A DNA stretch of 48,682 nucleotides from assembly GCA_002010665.1 (NCBI GenBank), contig MTON01000023.1, positions 1 to 48,682 on the forward strand, written 5' to 3'. Origin of the DNA: Candidatus Aminicenantes bacterium JdFR-78 (GTDB lineage: Bacteria > Acidobacteriota > Aminicenantia > JdFR-78). This document shows, piece after piece, positions 33,486-44,218 of this stretch. The notes below the pieces were generated by a model, which searched no databases, was not told where the DNA came from, and saw nothing but the letters and a program-made list of their open reading frames with translations. Numbering within the stretch: position 1 is the first letter of the stretch; every line of letters begins with the position of its first letter. A program made the position numbers and the translations under genes.

Positions 33486-35453
33486 TTAAAGAAGAAGAGG
33501 GGCAAAAACTAATGATACAACAGTCATTAATTTAATAAGGATGTTCATGGAAGGACCAGCTGTGTCTTTAAGAGGATCTCCAACTGTATCTCCTACAACT
33601 GCTGCAGCATGACTTTCACTTCCTTTCCCACCATACATTCCTTTTTCAATTAATTTTTTTGCATTGTCCCATGCAGCACCAGCATTTACCATGAATAGTC
33701 CAAGTAAAACACCTGTTGAAATAGCACCAGCTAAAAAACCTCCAAGAGCCTGTGGTCCAAGGAGCAGACCAATGGTAATGGGCACAATTATTGCAATTGA
33801 ACCTGGAAGAGCCATTTCTAATAAAGCTCCCTTTGTAACTATATCTATGCATGTTTTATAATCAGGTTCTGCTTTTCCATCAAGAAGACCTTTAATTTCC
33901 CTGAACTGTCTTCTGATTTCCTGAACCATTTTATTTGCTGTTTTTCCAACTGATTTCATGGTTAATGCTGTTATTATGAATGGCATTAATGCACCTATTA
34001 ATAAACCCATAACTGTATCAACTTCTGTAAGATTAATTGAAGAAAGACCAACTGTTTTCTGATAAGCGGAAAATAGTGCAAGAGCAGTTAAAGCTGCAGA
34101 GCCAATTGCAAAGCCTTTCCCAATTGCTGCTGTTGTATTTCCTGTTGCGTCAAGCTCATCTGTTATTTTTCTTATCTCCTCTCCTGCACCTGACATCTCC
34201 GCAATTCCTCCTGCATTATCAGCTATTGGTCCATAAGAATCGGTTGACATTACAATTCCAATTATTGATAGCATACCAACTGCTGAAAGGGAGATTCCAT
34301 AAAGGCCACCAAATTTATAAGCTAAAAATACTGCTAAAACAATTGTAAGCAATGGAAATACTGTGCTTTCAAATCCCACAGCAAATCCAGTTATTATAAC
34401 AGTTGCTTTTCCACTCAAAGCACTTTTAGCAATTGATTTGATTGGAGGACCTGAAGTGAAGAATTCACTTTCAAGTCCTATTAGTACTCCTGCAATGAGT
34501 CCTGCAAGCACTGCCCAGTAAAGCTTTATATTATCAGTAACGGAATTTATTGCAAAATAAGAACCTATTATAAAGAGTACTCCACTTATGTAGGTTGCAT
34601 TTCTCAATGCAGATTGAGGTCTGACTCTTTTAAGAAAATATATGGAGAAAACTCCCATTGTAGAAGATAATAAACCAATTGTTACAAGAAGGAGTGGTAA
34701 AATCATAAATTCTAAGGTTGATTTTATGAAGGTAGCACCAATTGCCATGGTTGCAACAATTGAACCAACATAGGATTCAAACAGGTCAGCTCCCATTCCA
34801 GCTGTGTCACCAACATTATCTCCCACATTGTCAGCAATTACTCCTGGATTTCGGGGGTCATCTTCAGGAATACGAGCTTCCACTTTACCCACTAAGTCAG
34901 CTCCAACATCCGCACTTTTCGTAAAAATTCCGCCTCCAACTCTTGCGAAAAGAGCAATTGAACTTGCACCCATTGCGAATCCATTTATTATCTTTGGATC
35001 TTTGAAGAAAAAGAAAAAGATTCCAAGACCTATAATACCGAGGGAGGCAACAGAAAGACCCATTACTGAGCCACCCTTTAAAGCCATCTCAAGTGCTTCC
35101 GGCATGCCGCCTGAGATTGCAGCCTGAGTGGTTCTTACTGCTGAACGTGTAGATGCTTTTAACCCAATAAAACCTGCCAGCATTGAGCAAACTGCTCCAG
35201 TGAGAAAGGAGAGGCTTGTATATATGGAAAATAATTTCCAGAGAATGAAAAATAGAACAACAATATAAACTAAAATTATTGAATATTCTCTCCGTAAAAA
35301 TACCATGGAACCTGCATGTATTATTTCGGAGAGATAATTCATTTTGTCAGTTCCAGTTGGCGCTTTCTTTACCAGGAAATAGATTGTCAGCGCAAGGGCG
35401 AGTCCAATAAATCCGATAAATACGATGAGAATTGTAAAATTACTAAAGTTCAT
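33486..35453 (-). CDS. hppA: Membrane-bound cation-pumping pyrophosphatase (K+-stimulated type)
   Basis: A 655-residue protein with about 16 membrane helices that couples PPi hydrolysis to H+ or Na+ export. The first substrate motif [18 protein letters not shown] and [21 protein letters not shown] hold the pyrophosphate and Mg ligands, and the C-terminal [15 protein letters not shown] is intact. The motif [18 protein letters not shown] has Ala and Gly where K+-independent enzymes have Lys and Thr, so it should be K+-dependent. Whether H+ or Na+ is pumped cannot be fixed by eye. It has its own promoter, divergent from the A2M gene. Confidence 0.95.
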   Translation of the reverse strand: MNFSNFTILIVFIGFIGLALALTIYFLVKKAPTGTDKMNYLSEIIHAGSMVFLRREYSIILVYIVVLFFILWKLFSIYTSLSFLTGAVCSMLAGFIGLKASTRSAVRTTQAAISGGMPEALEMALKGGSVMGLSVASLGIIGLGIFFFFFKDPKIINGFAMGASSIALFARVGGGIFTKSADVGADLVGKVEARIPEDDPRNPGVIADNVGDNVGDTAGMGADLFESYVGSIVATMAIGATFIKSTLEFMILPLLLVTIGLLSSTMGVFSIYFLKRVRPQSALRNATYISGVLFIIGSYFAINSVTDNIKLYWAVLAGLIAGVLIGLESEFFTSGPPIKSIAKSALSGKATVIITGFAVGFESTVFPLLTIVLAVFLAYKFGGLYGISLSAVGMLSIIGIVMSTDSYGPIADNAGGIAEMSGAGEEIRKITDELDATGNTTAAIGKGFAIGSAALTALALFSAYQKTVGLSSINLTEVDTVMGLLIGALMPFIITALTMKSVGKTANKMVQEIRRQFREIKGLLDGKAEPDYKTCIDIVTKGALLEMALPGSIAIIVPITIGLLLGPQALGGFLAGAISTGVLLGLFMVNAGAAWDNAKKLIEKGMYGGKGSESHAAAVVGDTVGDPLKDTAGPSMNILIKLMTVVSLVFAPLLL

Positions 35454-35470
35454 TTTACCCTTTAAACCTC

Positions 35471-35612
35471 AATCAGTTTAATTTTAAATACGAAAAAGCT
35501 ATATACCATATAATAAATTTATAGTCAAATTTTTTGAATTTTTTTACTTTGATATTTGTGAATAATTTAAAAATTTATGTTGTTTTTTAAATGTAATTAA
35601 GTTAAACTGATT
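35471..35612. repeat. 11-bp inverted repeat flanking the hppA / A2M divergent promoter region
   Basis: AATCAGTTTAA at 35471-35481 is matched by its exact complement TTAAACTGATT at 35602-35612. The two arms are 120 bp apart and lie on either side of the hppA promoter. They could be operator half-sites or chance in AT-rich DNA. Confidence 0.4.
35500..35528 (-). promoter_or_regulatory. Promoter of hppA
   Basis: On the minus strand TTGACT (35528-35523), 17-nt spacer, TATATA (35505-35500). The hppA ATG is 47 bases downstream at 35453. Confidence 0.65.
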
Positions 35613-35691
35613 TTTTAGATTTTTTTATGGAAGGTTTAAAATTTTTTTCTAATTTTCTTTTCAAAGTCCTTCTAAATTAAAGGGGTAAGTG

Positions 35692-38600
35692 ATGACAAAA
35701 AGCAAAAAATGGTTTGTTTTTATTTTTATATTTTCAATGGCGATATTTTTAATTTTCATTAGCTGTAGAAAAAGCAAAGAACTGAACGAAAGTAAGGAGA
35801 TAAAAGGAAAACTTGAAGTTCTTAATGTAACACCTAAAGGGTTAGTCTTTAGCAGGGAGGAATTAAACAGTATAATTATTATTTTCTCTAGACCGATGGT
35901 GCCTTTAGGAACTAGTCCTATTGAGAAAGGTTCGGGCCCTTTATTATTTGATCCCCCAGTTTCAGGAAAATTCAGATGGATGGGAACCTCTGTTTTAACT
36001 TTTATTCCTGAAAAATCATTTAAATACAGCACAGAGTATAAAGTAAAGATTCCAGCTGGAATCAAATCAATTGATGGATATATTTTAGAAAAGGATTATG
36101 CCTGGAGCTTTCAAACTCCGAGACCGAAATTGATTTATCATTATCCCCGGAATAATGCTAAATGGATAAAATTGGATAGTTCAATTTTCCTTCAGTTTAA
36201 TCAACCATTGGATATTGATAAAGCCCGGGAATACATTCATTTCACAGAGCTTTCCTCCCACGGAGGGGAGTCAGAGTTGTCTTATGAATTAAATCATCCA
36301 TCAGCTAAGGATCTTAAAAATGAATCAATTAAAGCCAGGTCTGAAGAAGTCATTATTCTAAAACCATTGAAGGTGATGAAGCTAGGACATTCGTATCGAG
36401 TGAAGATTCTCGAGGGACTGCCAGGAAAAGAAGGAAAACTCGGAATGTTAAAAACCTATGAATTTCATTTCAGGACATTCGAGGAGTTTAAATTTTATGG
36501 TCTGGGGGATAACCGTATCAGTCCTGATGAGCCTTTACATCTGTTATTTACAAATCCCGTTAACTATATGGAACTGGCAAAAAAAATTAAATTTCAGCCA
36601 GAGATTAAACTTCCAGATTACTATTTTAATTGGGATTATTCTGTGGCAAAGCTATGGATTTATGCTCGTTTTAAACCGGATACAAATTATCTTCTTACAA
36701 TTCAACCTGATTTAAGGGATGAATTCAATAATAAACTTGGGAAAGAGATAAAAATTTCCTTTTCAACAGGTTCTTACAAGCCATCAGTGGATATGAATAC
36801 TGGTATTGGAATTATTGAAGCGTATGGAGATTTGAGATTTCCTGTTTCTATTCTTAATACCAGAAAAGTCGAACTCAATGTTGCGATTTTAAAATCAGAT
36901 GAGATAATTCCTTTGCTTATCAATAGAAAAATTTTTTGGAGAAACGAAAAATACAAGGGAAAAAAGGATTTCTTCGATGTATATCAAAATCTTGTCTTTG
37001 ATTTTCAAAAGAACAAAAGAAAAATTTATGCTATTGAACTAGATAGGATTTTAAAAAGAAATTATGGTTTTCTCTTTTTACAACTGGATACTTACTCAGG
37101 GGAAAAATGGGACAGATATTTAAAGGCTTTCCTGCAAATTACAGACATAGGAATTTCTGCAAAATTTTCGCCGGATAGCAATCTTGTATGGGCAACAGAG
37201 TTAAAAACAGGCAAACCAGTTTCATATGCTGAAATTGAGATAAGAGATGATAAAAACAGAATTTTATGGAAAGGAAAAACTAATGAGAATGGAATGGCTC
37301 TTACTCCAGGATGGAGAAAACTTGGAATAAAATCCAAAGATAAGTGGTCAAAACCAAGGCAATGGATTTTTGTGAAAAAAGGAGATGACATCGCCTTTAT
37401 ATCTTCTGACTGGGGCACAGGAGTCTATCCGTATCAATTTGGAATAAGATATGATTGGAGAGCTTCTCCTGAAGAATTTCTCGGCTATATTTTTACTGAA
37501 AGAGGAATCTATAAGGCAGGAGAAAAGGTAAATATAAAAGGAATTGTTAGAAAGAAGGAGAACGGACAATTAAAAATACCTGACATTGAAGAGATTAATC
37601 TCGAAATTAAAGATTCTCGCGGGGAAAGCATTTTTAATGAAAAAATTAATTTAAATGAATTTGGGTCTTTTTCTCTTACCTTACCTCTTGATAGGAAAGC
37701 TCCTCTTGGATTTTACCAGATGGAAGCCAGAATACCATTTAAAAAAGGGGAGAGGAAAAGAGAAATAAATATGCGAAATTCCTTTAGGGTTGAAACTTTC
37801 AAGCCAGTAGAATTCAAAGTAACAGTATATCCTGATAAAGAATATTATATCTTTGGGGATAAATACGAAGCTTTAATTACAGGAAACTATTTATTTGGTG
37901 CTCCATTATCCGGACAGAAAGTTAAGTGGACTTTAAGAAAGGATTTTACTTTTTACAAACCTCCTGGTTATGAGAACTATTTTTTCGGTCAAATAGACTG
38001 GGAAGAAGTTGAAGTTGAGAGAAGTAAGTTGCTTGCTTCAGGAGAGGGAGTTCTTGATTCTCGTGGCACATACAGGGTAAAAACAGAACTTCTACAAAAA
38101 GAATCCAGAGGAACTTTTCGCTTAAATCTCGAAGCAACAGTTACTGATCCGAGTAGAAATGCTGTTTCTGGTAGAGTTTCCAGCATTCTTCATCAGGGAG
38201 AATACTATATTGGCATAAAACCATCCACCACTTTTATTGAAAATGGAAAAAATCTAAAGATTGATGTTATAACCGTCGCTCCTGAAGGAAAGACAATTTC
38301 AGGTAAAAAAATAAAAATTACAATAAAAAAGAGGGAGTGGCATTCTGTCAGAAAAGCAGGGATTGGTGGTAGATATAGATGGATTACAAGAAAAGAGGAT
38401 AAGGAAATAAAGAATTATGAAATCAAGACAGAGAGAGCTCCTGTGAGTATCTCTTTTACCCCTGAAAAATCAGGATTTTATATAATTCAGGCAAATGGAG
38501 AGGATTCTCGGAAAAATGAAATACAATCTTTTGCCTATTTTTATGTTACTGGAAAAGACTATGTTGCATGGGAAAGAAGAGATGATGACATGATAGAACT

Positions 38601-41340
38601 TGTTTCAGATAAAAAGAATTACAAACCAGGAGACACTGCTTTAATAATGGTGAAATCGCCTTATGAAAAGGCTGAGGCTCTCGTAACCATTGAAAGGGAA
38701 GAAATAATTGATAGTTGGTTAACAAAGCTTCAGAGCAGTGCGGATAAAATTGAAATTCCAATAAAAAAGAAATACCTTCCGAATGTTTTTGTTTCAGTGT
38801 TAATTGTCAAAGGAAGAGTTTCATTTAAGAAAGAAGGGGAAAAAGAAGATATTGGAAAGCCCTCCTTCAAAATTGGTTATATTGAGTTGCCAGTTAGTCC
38901 GGAAGAGAAGAAGTTAAAAATAAATATCAAGACAGATAAAAGAGAATACAGACCAGGAGAAGAAATTGAAATAAGTATAAAAGTCAAAAACATGAACAAT
39001 AAAGGAGTTCGGTCTGAGGTGTGTCTTTTCGTGGTTGATGAAGGAGTATTAAATTTAATCAATTATCGCACGCCGTCACCATTTTTGACTTTTTACGGTA
39101 GAAGACCTCTATCTGTAGAAACCTCTGATATAAGATTTCGCCTTATAGAGCCCCAAACATACGGGCAGAAAGGAGATGAGGTAGGAGGTGGAGGATTTAT
39201 AACCGATAGACTGAGACTTGCTGGAGTGGAATTAAGAGGAGTCTTTAAAATAACAGCTTTATGGAAGCCATCAATAATCACTGACAACAAAGGAGAAGCA
39301 TCCATCAGATTTAAACTGCCAGACAATCTTACGACTTTTAGAGTTATGGCAGTAGTTCAGACAAAAGACTCCTGTTTTGGCTCTGGAGAAGCTACATTTA
39401 AAGTGAATAAACCCTTTCTCCTCCGCGCCTCCACACCACGATTTGCTCGTGTCGGAGATAGCTTCGAGGCTGGAGTGATTGTTCACAATTATACAAAGAG
39501 AAAAGGTAAGGTTCTACTCAGCGTTAATGCAAAATCTATTAAACTTGTGAGCAATAACTTGAAAACTTTTACACTGGCTCCAATGGAGGCAAAGGAAATA
39601 AGATTTCCATTTAAGGTAGAAAAAACAGGAAAAGCTATTCTTTCTTTTCGTGCAAAAATGGGAGAAGAATCAGATGGTTTAAGAATCGTCATTCCAATTT
39701 ATTTACCTCGCACTACAGAGACTGTAGCGCTTTTTGGTGATACGACGAAAACTATAAAACAATTAATTAAAATACCAGAAGAGATTTATCCTGATACAGG
39801 AAAAGTTGAAGTCAAAATTTCCTCGACAGCAATGTCTGAACTTGGAGAAAGTTTTAATTTTCTTGTAAGTTATCCATATGGATGCTTGGAACAACGGGTT
39901 TCTTCAATCCTTCCTGTAATTGTAGGTGAGGATTTAATAAAAACCTTTAAACTCTCCTCTAAAAAAATGAGAGAATTAAAGGATTATGTGAAGAAAGTTC
40001 TTGAAGACATACCTAAATTTCAGAAATCAAATGGAGGATTTGCTCTCTGGCCAGATTCTAAATATGATTCTCCATTCATTACTTGTTACACTCTTTTTGC
40101 CTTAATAAAAGCTCAGGATAAAGGTTATAAAGTAAGTGAAGAAATAATGAATTTAGCTCAGAGATATCTAATTGATTTTCTCCATGGGAAGCTGGAAAAT
40201 TCAAAATATCCCTATAATAGAGGAGAGCGGCTTTCTACAAAGGCATTCGCCCTTTATGTGCTTTCTCTTAGGGGTAAATTTGAGACAGGTTATATGGAAC
40301 AGCTTTTTAATGAAAGGGATAAATTATCCCTTTATGGAAAAACTTATCTTCTGAGAGCTGTGAGCTTAAGCGGAATTGATACTACAATGGAAAAGACTCT
40401 CCTGGATGATTTATTAAATAAAATAAAAGTTTCTCCTACAAAAGCCTATTTCCAAGATTCACATGAAATGCATTGGATTTACAATTCAAATGTTAGAACA
40501 ACCGCGATTATACTTCAGACCTTACTCGAGACAAATAAAAATTATCCACTTATTCCAAAAATTGTTCAGTGGTTACTTGAGGAAAGGAAAATCGGAAAGT
40601 GGCGTTCCACTCAGGAAAACTTTTATGTTTTTTATGCACTCGGAGATTATTACAAAAAATATGAGGAGATAACGCCTGATTTTAAAGCAAAGGTTTATCT
40701 TGCTGGAAAATTAATTCTTGAAGAGGTATTTAAAGGAAGGGATTTAATGGTCAGAAAGGTTGAAACAAAATTATCCAGATTGAAGAGAGGAAAGAATCTG
40801 GCTTTTAAAATTAATAAAAAAGGAAAGGGAAGATTATTTTATGGAATTAGAATGACTTATGCTCCTTTAAATCCTAAGAATCCAAGGGATGAAGGTATTG
40901 CTGTATATAAAACCATTGAGCCTTTAGAAAAGGGAAAAACAGAAAAATTCAAACCAGGTTCGCTGGTGCTTGTTACTCTGAAAATTGTAACACCTCAGGA
41001 AAGACATTTTGTAGTGGTAGAAGACCCACTTCCAGCTGGATTTATTGCAGTGAATCCCAGTTTTGCTACTGAAAGTGTAGAGCTGGAGAGAAAGCTGAGA
41101 GAAATCAGGAAAAGACAGAACAGATTCTGGTGGTGGAGCGGATTCAATCATATTGAAATTCATAATGATAAAGTGCTTCTCTTTGCTGATTTTCTGAATT
41201 CTGGAATACATACCCATTCGTATCTTGCAAGAGCAATAACTTATGGAAGTTTTAAAGTTCCTTCAACAAAAGCTGAAGAGATGTATAGTCCTGAAACTTA
41301 TGGAAGGACTGGAGAATTTGAAATAGAAATCAGAAAATGA
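35692..41340 (+). CDS. Bacterial alpha-2-macroglobulin lipoprotein (YfhM/MagD-like)
   Basis: A 1882-residue protease-trapping protein. I chose the ATG at 35692 (a GTG at 35689 adds one residue). The signal peptide ends in a lipobox IFISC, so it is lipid-anchored and periplasmic. MG/MG2-type domains run to about 1140, with the A2M signature region near 1200 (RVMAVVQTKDS, LRASTPRF). The thioester motif CLEQ (Cys1398-Gln1401) is intact, followed by the alpha/alpha-barrel (about 1390-1690) and a C-terminal domain. A2M traps invading proteases and is commonly paired with PBP1C, which follows with an ATGA overlap. Confidence 0.93.
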   Translation: MTKSKKWFVFIFIFSMAIFLIFISCRKSKELNESKEIKGKLEVLNVTPKGLVFSREELNSIIIIFSRPMVPLGTSPIEKGSGPLLFDPPVSGKFRWMGTSVLTFIPEKSFKYSTEYKVKIPAGIKSIDGYILEKDYAWSFQTPRPKLIYHYPRNNAKWIKLDSSIFLQFNQPLDIDKAREYIHFTELSSHGGESELSYELNHPSAKDLKNESIKARSEEVIILKPLKVMKLGHSYRVKILEGLPGKEGKLGMLKTYEFHFRTFEEFKFYGLGDNRISPDEPLHLLFTNPVNYMELAKKIKFQPEIKLPDYYFNWDYSVAKLWIYARFKPDTNYLLTIQPDLRDEFNNKLGKEIKISFSTGSYKPSVDMNTGIGIIEAYGDLRFPVSILNTRKVELNVAILKSDEIIPLLINRKIFWRNEKYKGKKDFFDVYQNLVFDFQKNKRKIYAIELDRILKRNYGFLFLQLDTYSGEKWDRYLKAFLQITDIGISAKFSPDSNLVWATELKTGKPVSYAEIEIRDDKNRILWKGKTNENGMALTPGWRKLGIKSKDKWSKPRQWIFVKKGDDIAFISSDWGTGVYPYQFGIRYDWRASPEEFLGYIFTERGIYKAGEKVNIKGIVRKKENGQLKIPDIEEINLEIKDSRGESIFNEKINLNEFGSFSLTLPLDRKAPLGFYQMEARIPFKKGERKREINMRNSFRVETFKPVEFKVTVYPDKEYYIFGDKYEALITGNYLFGAPLSGQKVKWTLRKDFTFYKPPGYENYFFGQIDWEEVEVERSKLLASGEGVLDSRGTYRVKTELLQKESRGTFRLNLEATVTDPSRNAVSGRVSSILHQGEYYIGIKPSTTFIENGKNLKIDVITVAPEGKTISGKKIKITIKKREWHSVRKAGIGGRYRWITRKEDKEIKNYEIKTERAPVSISFTPEKSGFYIIQANGEDSRKNEIQSFAYFYVTGKDYVAWERRDDDMIELVSDKKNYKPGDTALIMVKSPYEKAEALVTIEREEIIDSWLTKLQSSADKIEIPIKKKYLPNVFVSVLIVKGRVSFKKEGEKEDIGKPSFKIGYIELPVSPEEKKLKINIKTDKREYRPGEEIEISIKVKNMNNKGVRSEVCLFVVDEGVLNLINYRTPSPFLTFYGRRPLSVETSDIRFRLIEPQTYGQKGDEVGGGGFITDRLRLAGVELRGVFKITALWKPSIITDNKGEASIRFKLPDNLTTFRVMAVVQTKDSCFGSGEATFKVNKPFLLRASTPRFARVGDSFEAGVIVHNYTKRKGKVLLSVNAKSIKLVSNNLKTFTLAPMEAKEIRFPFKVEKTGKAILSFRAKMGEESDGLRIVIPIYLPRTTETVALFGDTTKTIKQLIKIPEEIYPDTGKVEVKISSTAMSELGESFNFLVSYPYGCLEQRVSSILPVIVGEDLIKTFKLSSKKMRELKDYVKKVLEDIPKFQKSNGGFALWPDSKYDSPFITCYTLFALIKAQDKGYKVSEEIMNLAQRYLIDFLHGKLENSKYPYNRGERLSTKAFALYVLSLRGKFETGYMEQLFNERDKLSLYGKTYLLRAVSLSGIDTTMEKTLLDDLLNKIKVSPTKAYFQDSHEMHWIYNSNVRTTAIILQTLLETNKNYPLIPKIVQWLLEERKIGKWRSTQENFYVFYALGDYYKKYEEITPDFKAKVYLAGKLILEEVFKGRDLMVRKVETKLSRLKRGKNLAFKINKKGKGRLFYGIRMTYAPLNPKNPRDEGIAVYKTIEPLEKGKTEKFKPGSLVLVTLKIVTPQERHFVVVEDPLPAGFIAVNPSFATESVELERKLREIRKRQNRFWWWSGFNHIEIHNDKVLLFADFLNSGIHTHSYLARAITYGSFKVPSTKAEEMYSPETYGRTGEFEIEIRK

Positions 41341-43748
41341 AGATTAAGATTATTTCATTCACAGTTTTTGCTTCCATTTTTCTTACTTTTTATTTATCTA
41401 TTTACATTCCTTTTCCAAAAAGTAAACTTGAACCAGCTCCTGTAATTTCTCTACAAATCCTTGACAGGGAGGGAAAACTGCTAAGGGAAGTTCTTTCGGA
41501 TAAAGAGGGTAGATGCAAATGGGTTAGTCTAAATCAGATATCTCCTTATGTAGTTAGAGCTACAATTGCAGGGGAGGATAAGAATTTCTTTTATCATAAA
41601 GGAATTGATCTATCAGCTGTTCTAAGAGCAATATATCAGAACATAAAGGCTGGAAAGATAGTTTCAGGAGGTTCCACAATTACTCAGCAGGTAGTAAGAA
41701 ATATCTATCATTTCCCTCGAAACTGGTTTTACAAAATAATTGAAATGTGGCTTGCCTTAAGACTCGAGAACACAATATCCAAAGAAGAAATTCTTGTTCA
41801 ATATTTAAACCGTGTGTATTACGGAAATCTAACCTATGGTATTGAATCTGCATCGCGACTTTACTTCGACAAACCTGCCTCTCATCTCAGCCTTGCAGAG
41901 TCTACTTTTCTTGCAGGAATACCTCGTGCACCCGCAATTCTTGATCCTTACAGGAATTTTAATCTTACTAAAAAAAGACAGATCAAGATTCTCCGAAGAA
42001 TGCTAAGAAACAAGATGATTGGTTTAGAGGAATATAATCGAGCTTTAAATCAAGAACTGAATCTTGTTCCTAAAAATATTAATTTTAAAGCTCCGCATTT
42101 CTGTGATATGGTTCTTTCAAGAATAAAGTCAATTGAGAAGCAAAACATAAGTGTCATTCAAACAACTCTTGATATAGAACTTCAAGAAGAGATTGAGCTT
42201 TTTTTAAAAAACCATATTAAAAGATTAGAAAACAATGGAGTTACAAATGGAGCAGTAATAGTTATGGATAATTATAGTGGAGAGATTTTATCCCTTGTAG
42301 GTTCAGTGGATTACTTTGATGAGCATCATGATGGTCAGGTAAATGGAGCAATTTCTCTGCGTCAACCAGGTTCTACTTTAAAACCATTCACCTATGGGCT
42401 TGCCCTTGAAAAGGGTATGACGCCAGCTGATATAATACCTGATATTGAAACCTGTATTCACACTGAAAAAGGTGATTTTTATCCAGCCAATTATGATGGA
42501 AAATTTCATGGCCCGGTTCGACTCAGAACCGCGCTTGCATGTTCATACAACATACCTGCTCTGAGAGTCTGTGAATATGTTGGGCCACATACTCTTTTAA
42601 CAAGACTTCATAAAGCTGGTTTTCAAAGCCTTAAAAAGAGTGCAGATTATTATGGTGTGGGATTGACCCTTGGAAGTGGAGAGGTTACTTTGCTCAAACT
42701 GTGTAGAGCTTACTCAGCATTAGCCCGTGGTGGAATTTATAAAAGAGAAAAAGTTTTTCTTAAAATTCTGGACAAGAAAAGCAGGGAAATTAAATTTAAA
42801 ATTAGAAATGCTTCAACTTTGGTTTTCTCTCCACAGATATCTTACATCTTGACCCACATTCTATCTGATAAAGATGCAAGGGTTCCTGCTTTTGGTTATA
42901 ATTCTCCTTTAAATTTCCCCTTTCCCTGTTCTGCGAAAACAGGAACATCCAAGGACTTCAGAGATAACTGGGTTATTGGCTTTACTCCAAAATATACGGT
43001 TGGAGTATGGGTTGGAAATTTTGATGGCAGACCAATGCATAATGTCTCAGGAATTACAGGATGTGGACCACTCTTTCGTGATATTATGTTACTTCTTGAA
43101 AGAAAGGGAACTGGAGGAAATTTTGTAGAGCCATCTGGATTGACGAAAGTTTCAATATGTCCTCTTTCAGGTAAAATTCCGAATTCTCATTGCCCAGGGA
43201 AAATAGAGGAGATTTTTATAAAAGGGACAGAGCCAGTTGAGACCTGTTCATATCACAGACTTATTTTTGTTGATAGAGTGACCGGACTCCCGGCTGGAAA
43301 AAATTGTCCCCCAGAACGAATAATCAAAAAAGTCATTGAAGTTTTTCCTCCACTTTATCATGCATGGGCATTGAAAGCAGAGAAAATGCAACCATATTTA
43401 AAAACACAAGAGCCCAATCTCCTGATTCTGAAGAATAAAGTTCAAAATAATTTTGAATTTAAACAGCAAATTTCAAAAATTATAATTGCCTTTCCTTCTG
43501 ATGGAGATGTATTTAGAATAGATCCATTTTTGAAAAGAGAATATCAGATTATTCAACTAAAAGTTATTTCCCCTCCAAATATAACAAAACTGCAATGGTT
43601 TGTGGATAATAAGCCATATTTAACAGTTAATCAACCATTCACTGTAAAGTGGAAACTGATGCCTGGAAAACACACATTTAAAGCAATTGGATTTACTGGA
43701 AAGAAAAAAATAGAAAGTAATGAAATAAAAATTTTGGTTCTTTCTTAA
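41337..43748 (+). CDS. pbpC: Penicillin-binding protein 1C
   Basis: An 803-residue class A PBP. After an N-terminal helix (6-24), the GT51 glycosyltransferase domain has the catalytic Glu in AGEDKNFFYHKGID and GGSTITQQVVRN. The transpeptidase domain has SxxK (GSTLKPF, around Ser345), SxN (CSYN) and KTG (SAKTGTSKDFRDNWVIG). The C-terminal ~90 residues form the BiPBP_C beta domain characteristic of PBP1C. It is coupled to the A2M gene by ATGA, the classic yfhM-pbpC pair in which A2M guards the envelope while PBP1C repairs the wall. Confidence 0.94.
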   Translation: MKIKIISFTVFASIFLTFYLSIYIPFPKSKLEPAPVISLQILDREGKLLREVLSDKEGRCKWVSLNQISPYVVRATIAGEDKNFFYHKGIDLSAVLRAIYQNIKAGKIVSGGSTITQQVVRNIYHFPRNWFYKIIEMWLALRLENTISKEEILVQYLNRVYYGNLTYGIESASRLYFDKPASHLSLAESTFLAGIPRAPAILDPYRNFNLTKKRQIKILRRMLRNKMIGLEEYNRALNQELNLVPKNINFKAPHFCDMVLSRIKSIEKQNISVIQTTLDIELQEEIELFLKNHIKRLENNGVTNGAVIVMDNYSGEILSLVGSVDYFDEHHDGQVNGAISLRQPGSTLKPFTYGLALEKGMTPADIIPDIETCIHTEKGDFYPANYDGKFHGPVRLRTALACSYNIPALRVCEYVGPHTLLTRLHKAGFQSLKKSADYYGVGLTLGSGEVTLLKLCRAYSALARGGIYKREKVFLKILDKKSREIKFKIRNASTLVFSPQISYILTHILSDKDARVPAFGYNSPLNFPFPCSAKTGTSKDFRDNWVIGFTPKYTVGVWVGNFDGRPMHNVSGITGCGPLFRDIMLLLERKGTGGNFVEPSGLTKVSICPLSGKIPNSHCPGKIEEIFIKGTEPVETCSYHRLIFVDRVTGLPAGKNCPPERIIKKVIEVFPPLYHAWALKAEKMQPYLKTQEPNLLILKNKVQNNFEFKQQISKIIIAFPSDGDVFRIDPFLKREYQIIQLKVISPPNITKLQWFVDNKPYLTVNQPFTVKWKLMPGKHTFKAIGFTGKKKIESNEIKILVLS

Positions 43749-43754
43749 AAGAAA

Positions 43755-44186
43755 ATGAAGCTAAGAAAAGCAATAAAAGAGGATATAGTTTTTATAGAGA
43801 AATTACTCAAGAAAAATAAATTACCATATGAAGATATTTCTTCAAAGATAGATTGCTTTTATATATGTTCCATTGGAGAAAAGATTATTGGTATTGGAGG
43901 ACTCGAAATTCATGGAGATTATGGACTGCTCAGATCACTAGTGATAATTGAACATTACAGAAAAAGGGGATATGGAAAAATTTTGACTCAGAAAATTATT
44001 GAATATGCTAAGAAAAAAGGTTTGAAAGAGGTTTATCTTCTTACAACTACTGCAAAGGAATTTTTTGAAAAGATAGGATTTGAGATTGTGAATCGGAATG
44101 CAGTTCCTTTAGAGATTAGGAATTCTACTGAGTTTAAATATCTATGTCCTTCAACAGCTGTCTGTATGAGATTGAAATTGAACTAA
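43755..44186 (+). CDS. GNAT acetyltransferase, ArsN2-like
   Basis: A 143-residue GNAT-fold enzyme. The acetyl-CoA loop is HYRKRGYGKIL. The ArsN2 pattern is visible from end to end: LPYEDI, GGLEIHGDYGLLRSLVI, VYLLTTTAKEFFEKIGFEI and STEFKYLCPSTAVCMRLKL. ArsN2 proteins are linked to arsenic resistance (related ArsN1 acetylates organoarsenicals). There is no ars operon in the window, so its substrate may differ here. It starts 6 nt after pbpC. Confidence 0.8.
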   Translation: MKLRKAIKEDIVFIEKLLKKNKLPYEDISSKIDCFYICSIGEKIIGIGGLEIHGDYGLLRSLVIIEHYRKRGYGKILTQKIIEYAKKKGLKEVYLLTTTAKEFFEKIGFEIVNRNAVPLEIRNSTEFKYLCPSTAVCMRLKLN

Positions 44187-44218
44187 CTCTTAAGGTTTTA
44201 TTTAAAATTCAATTCATT

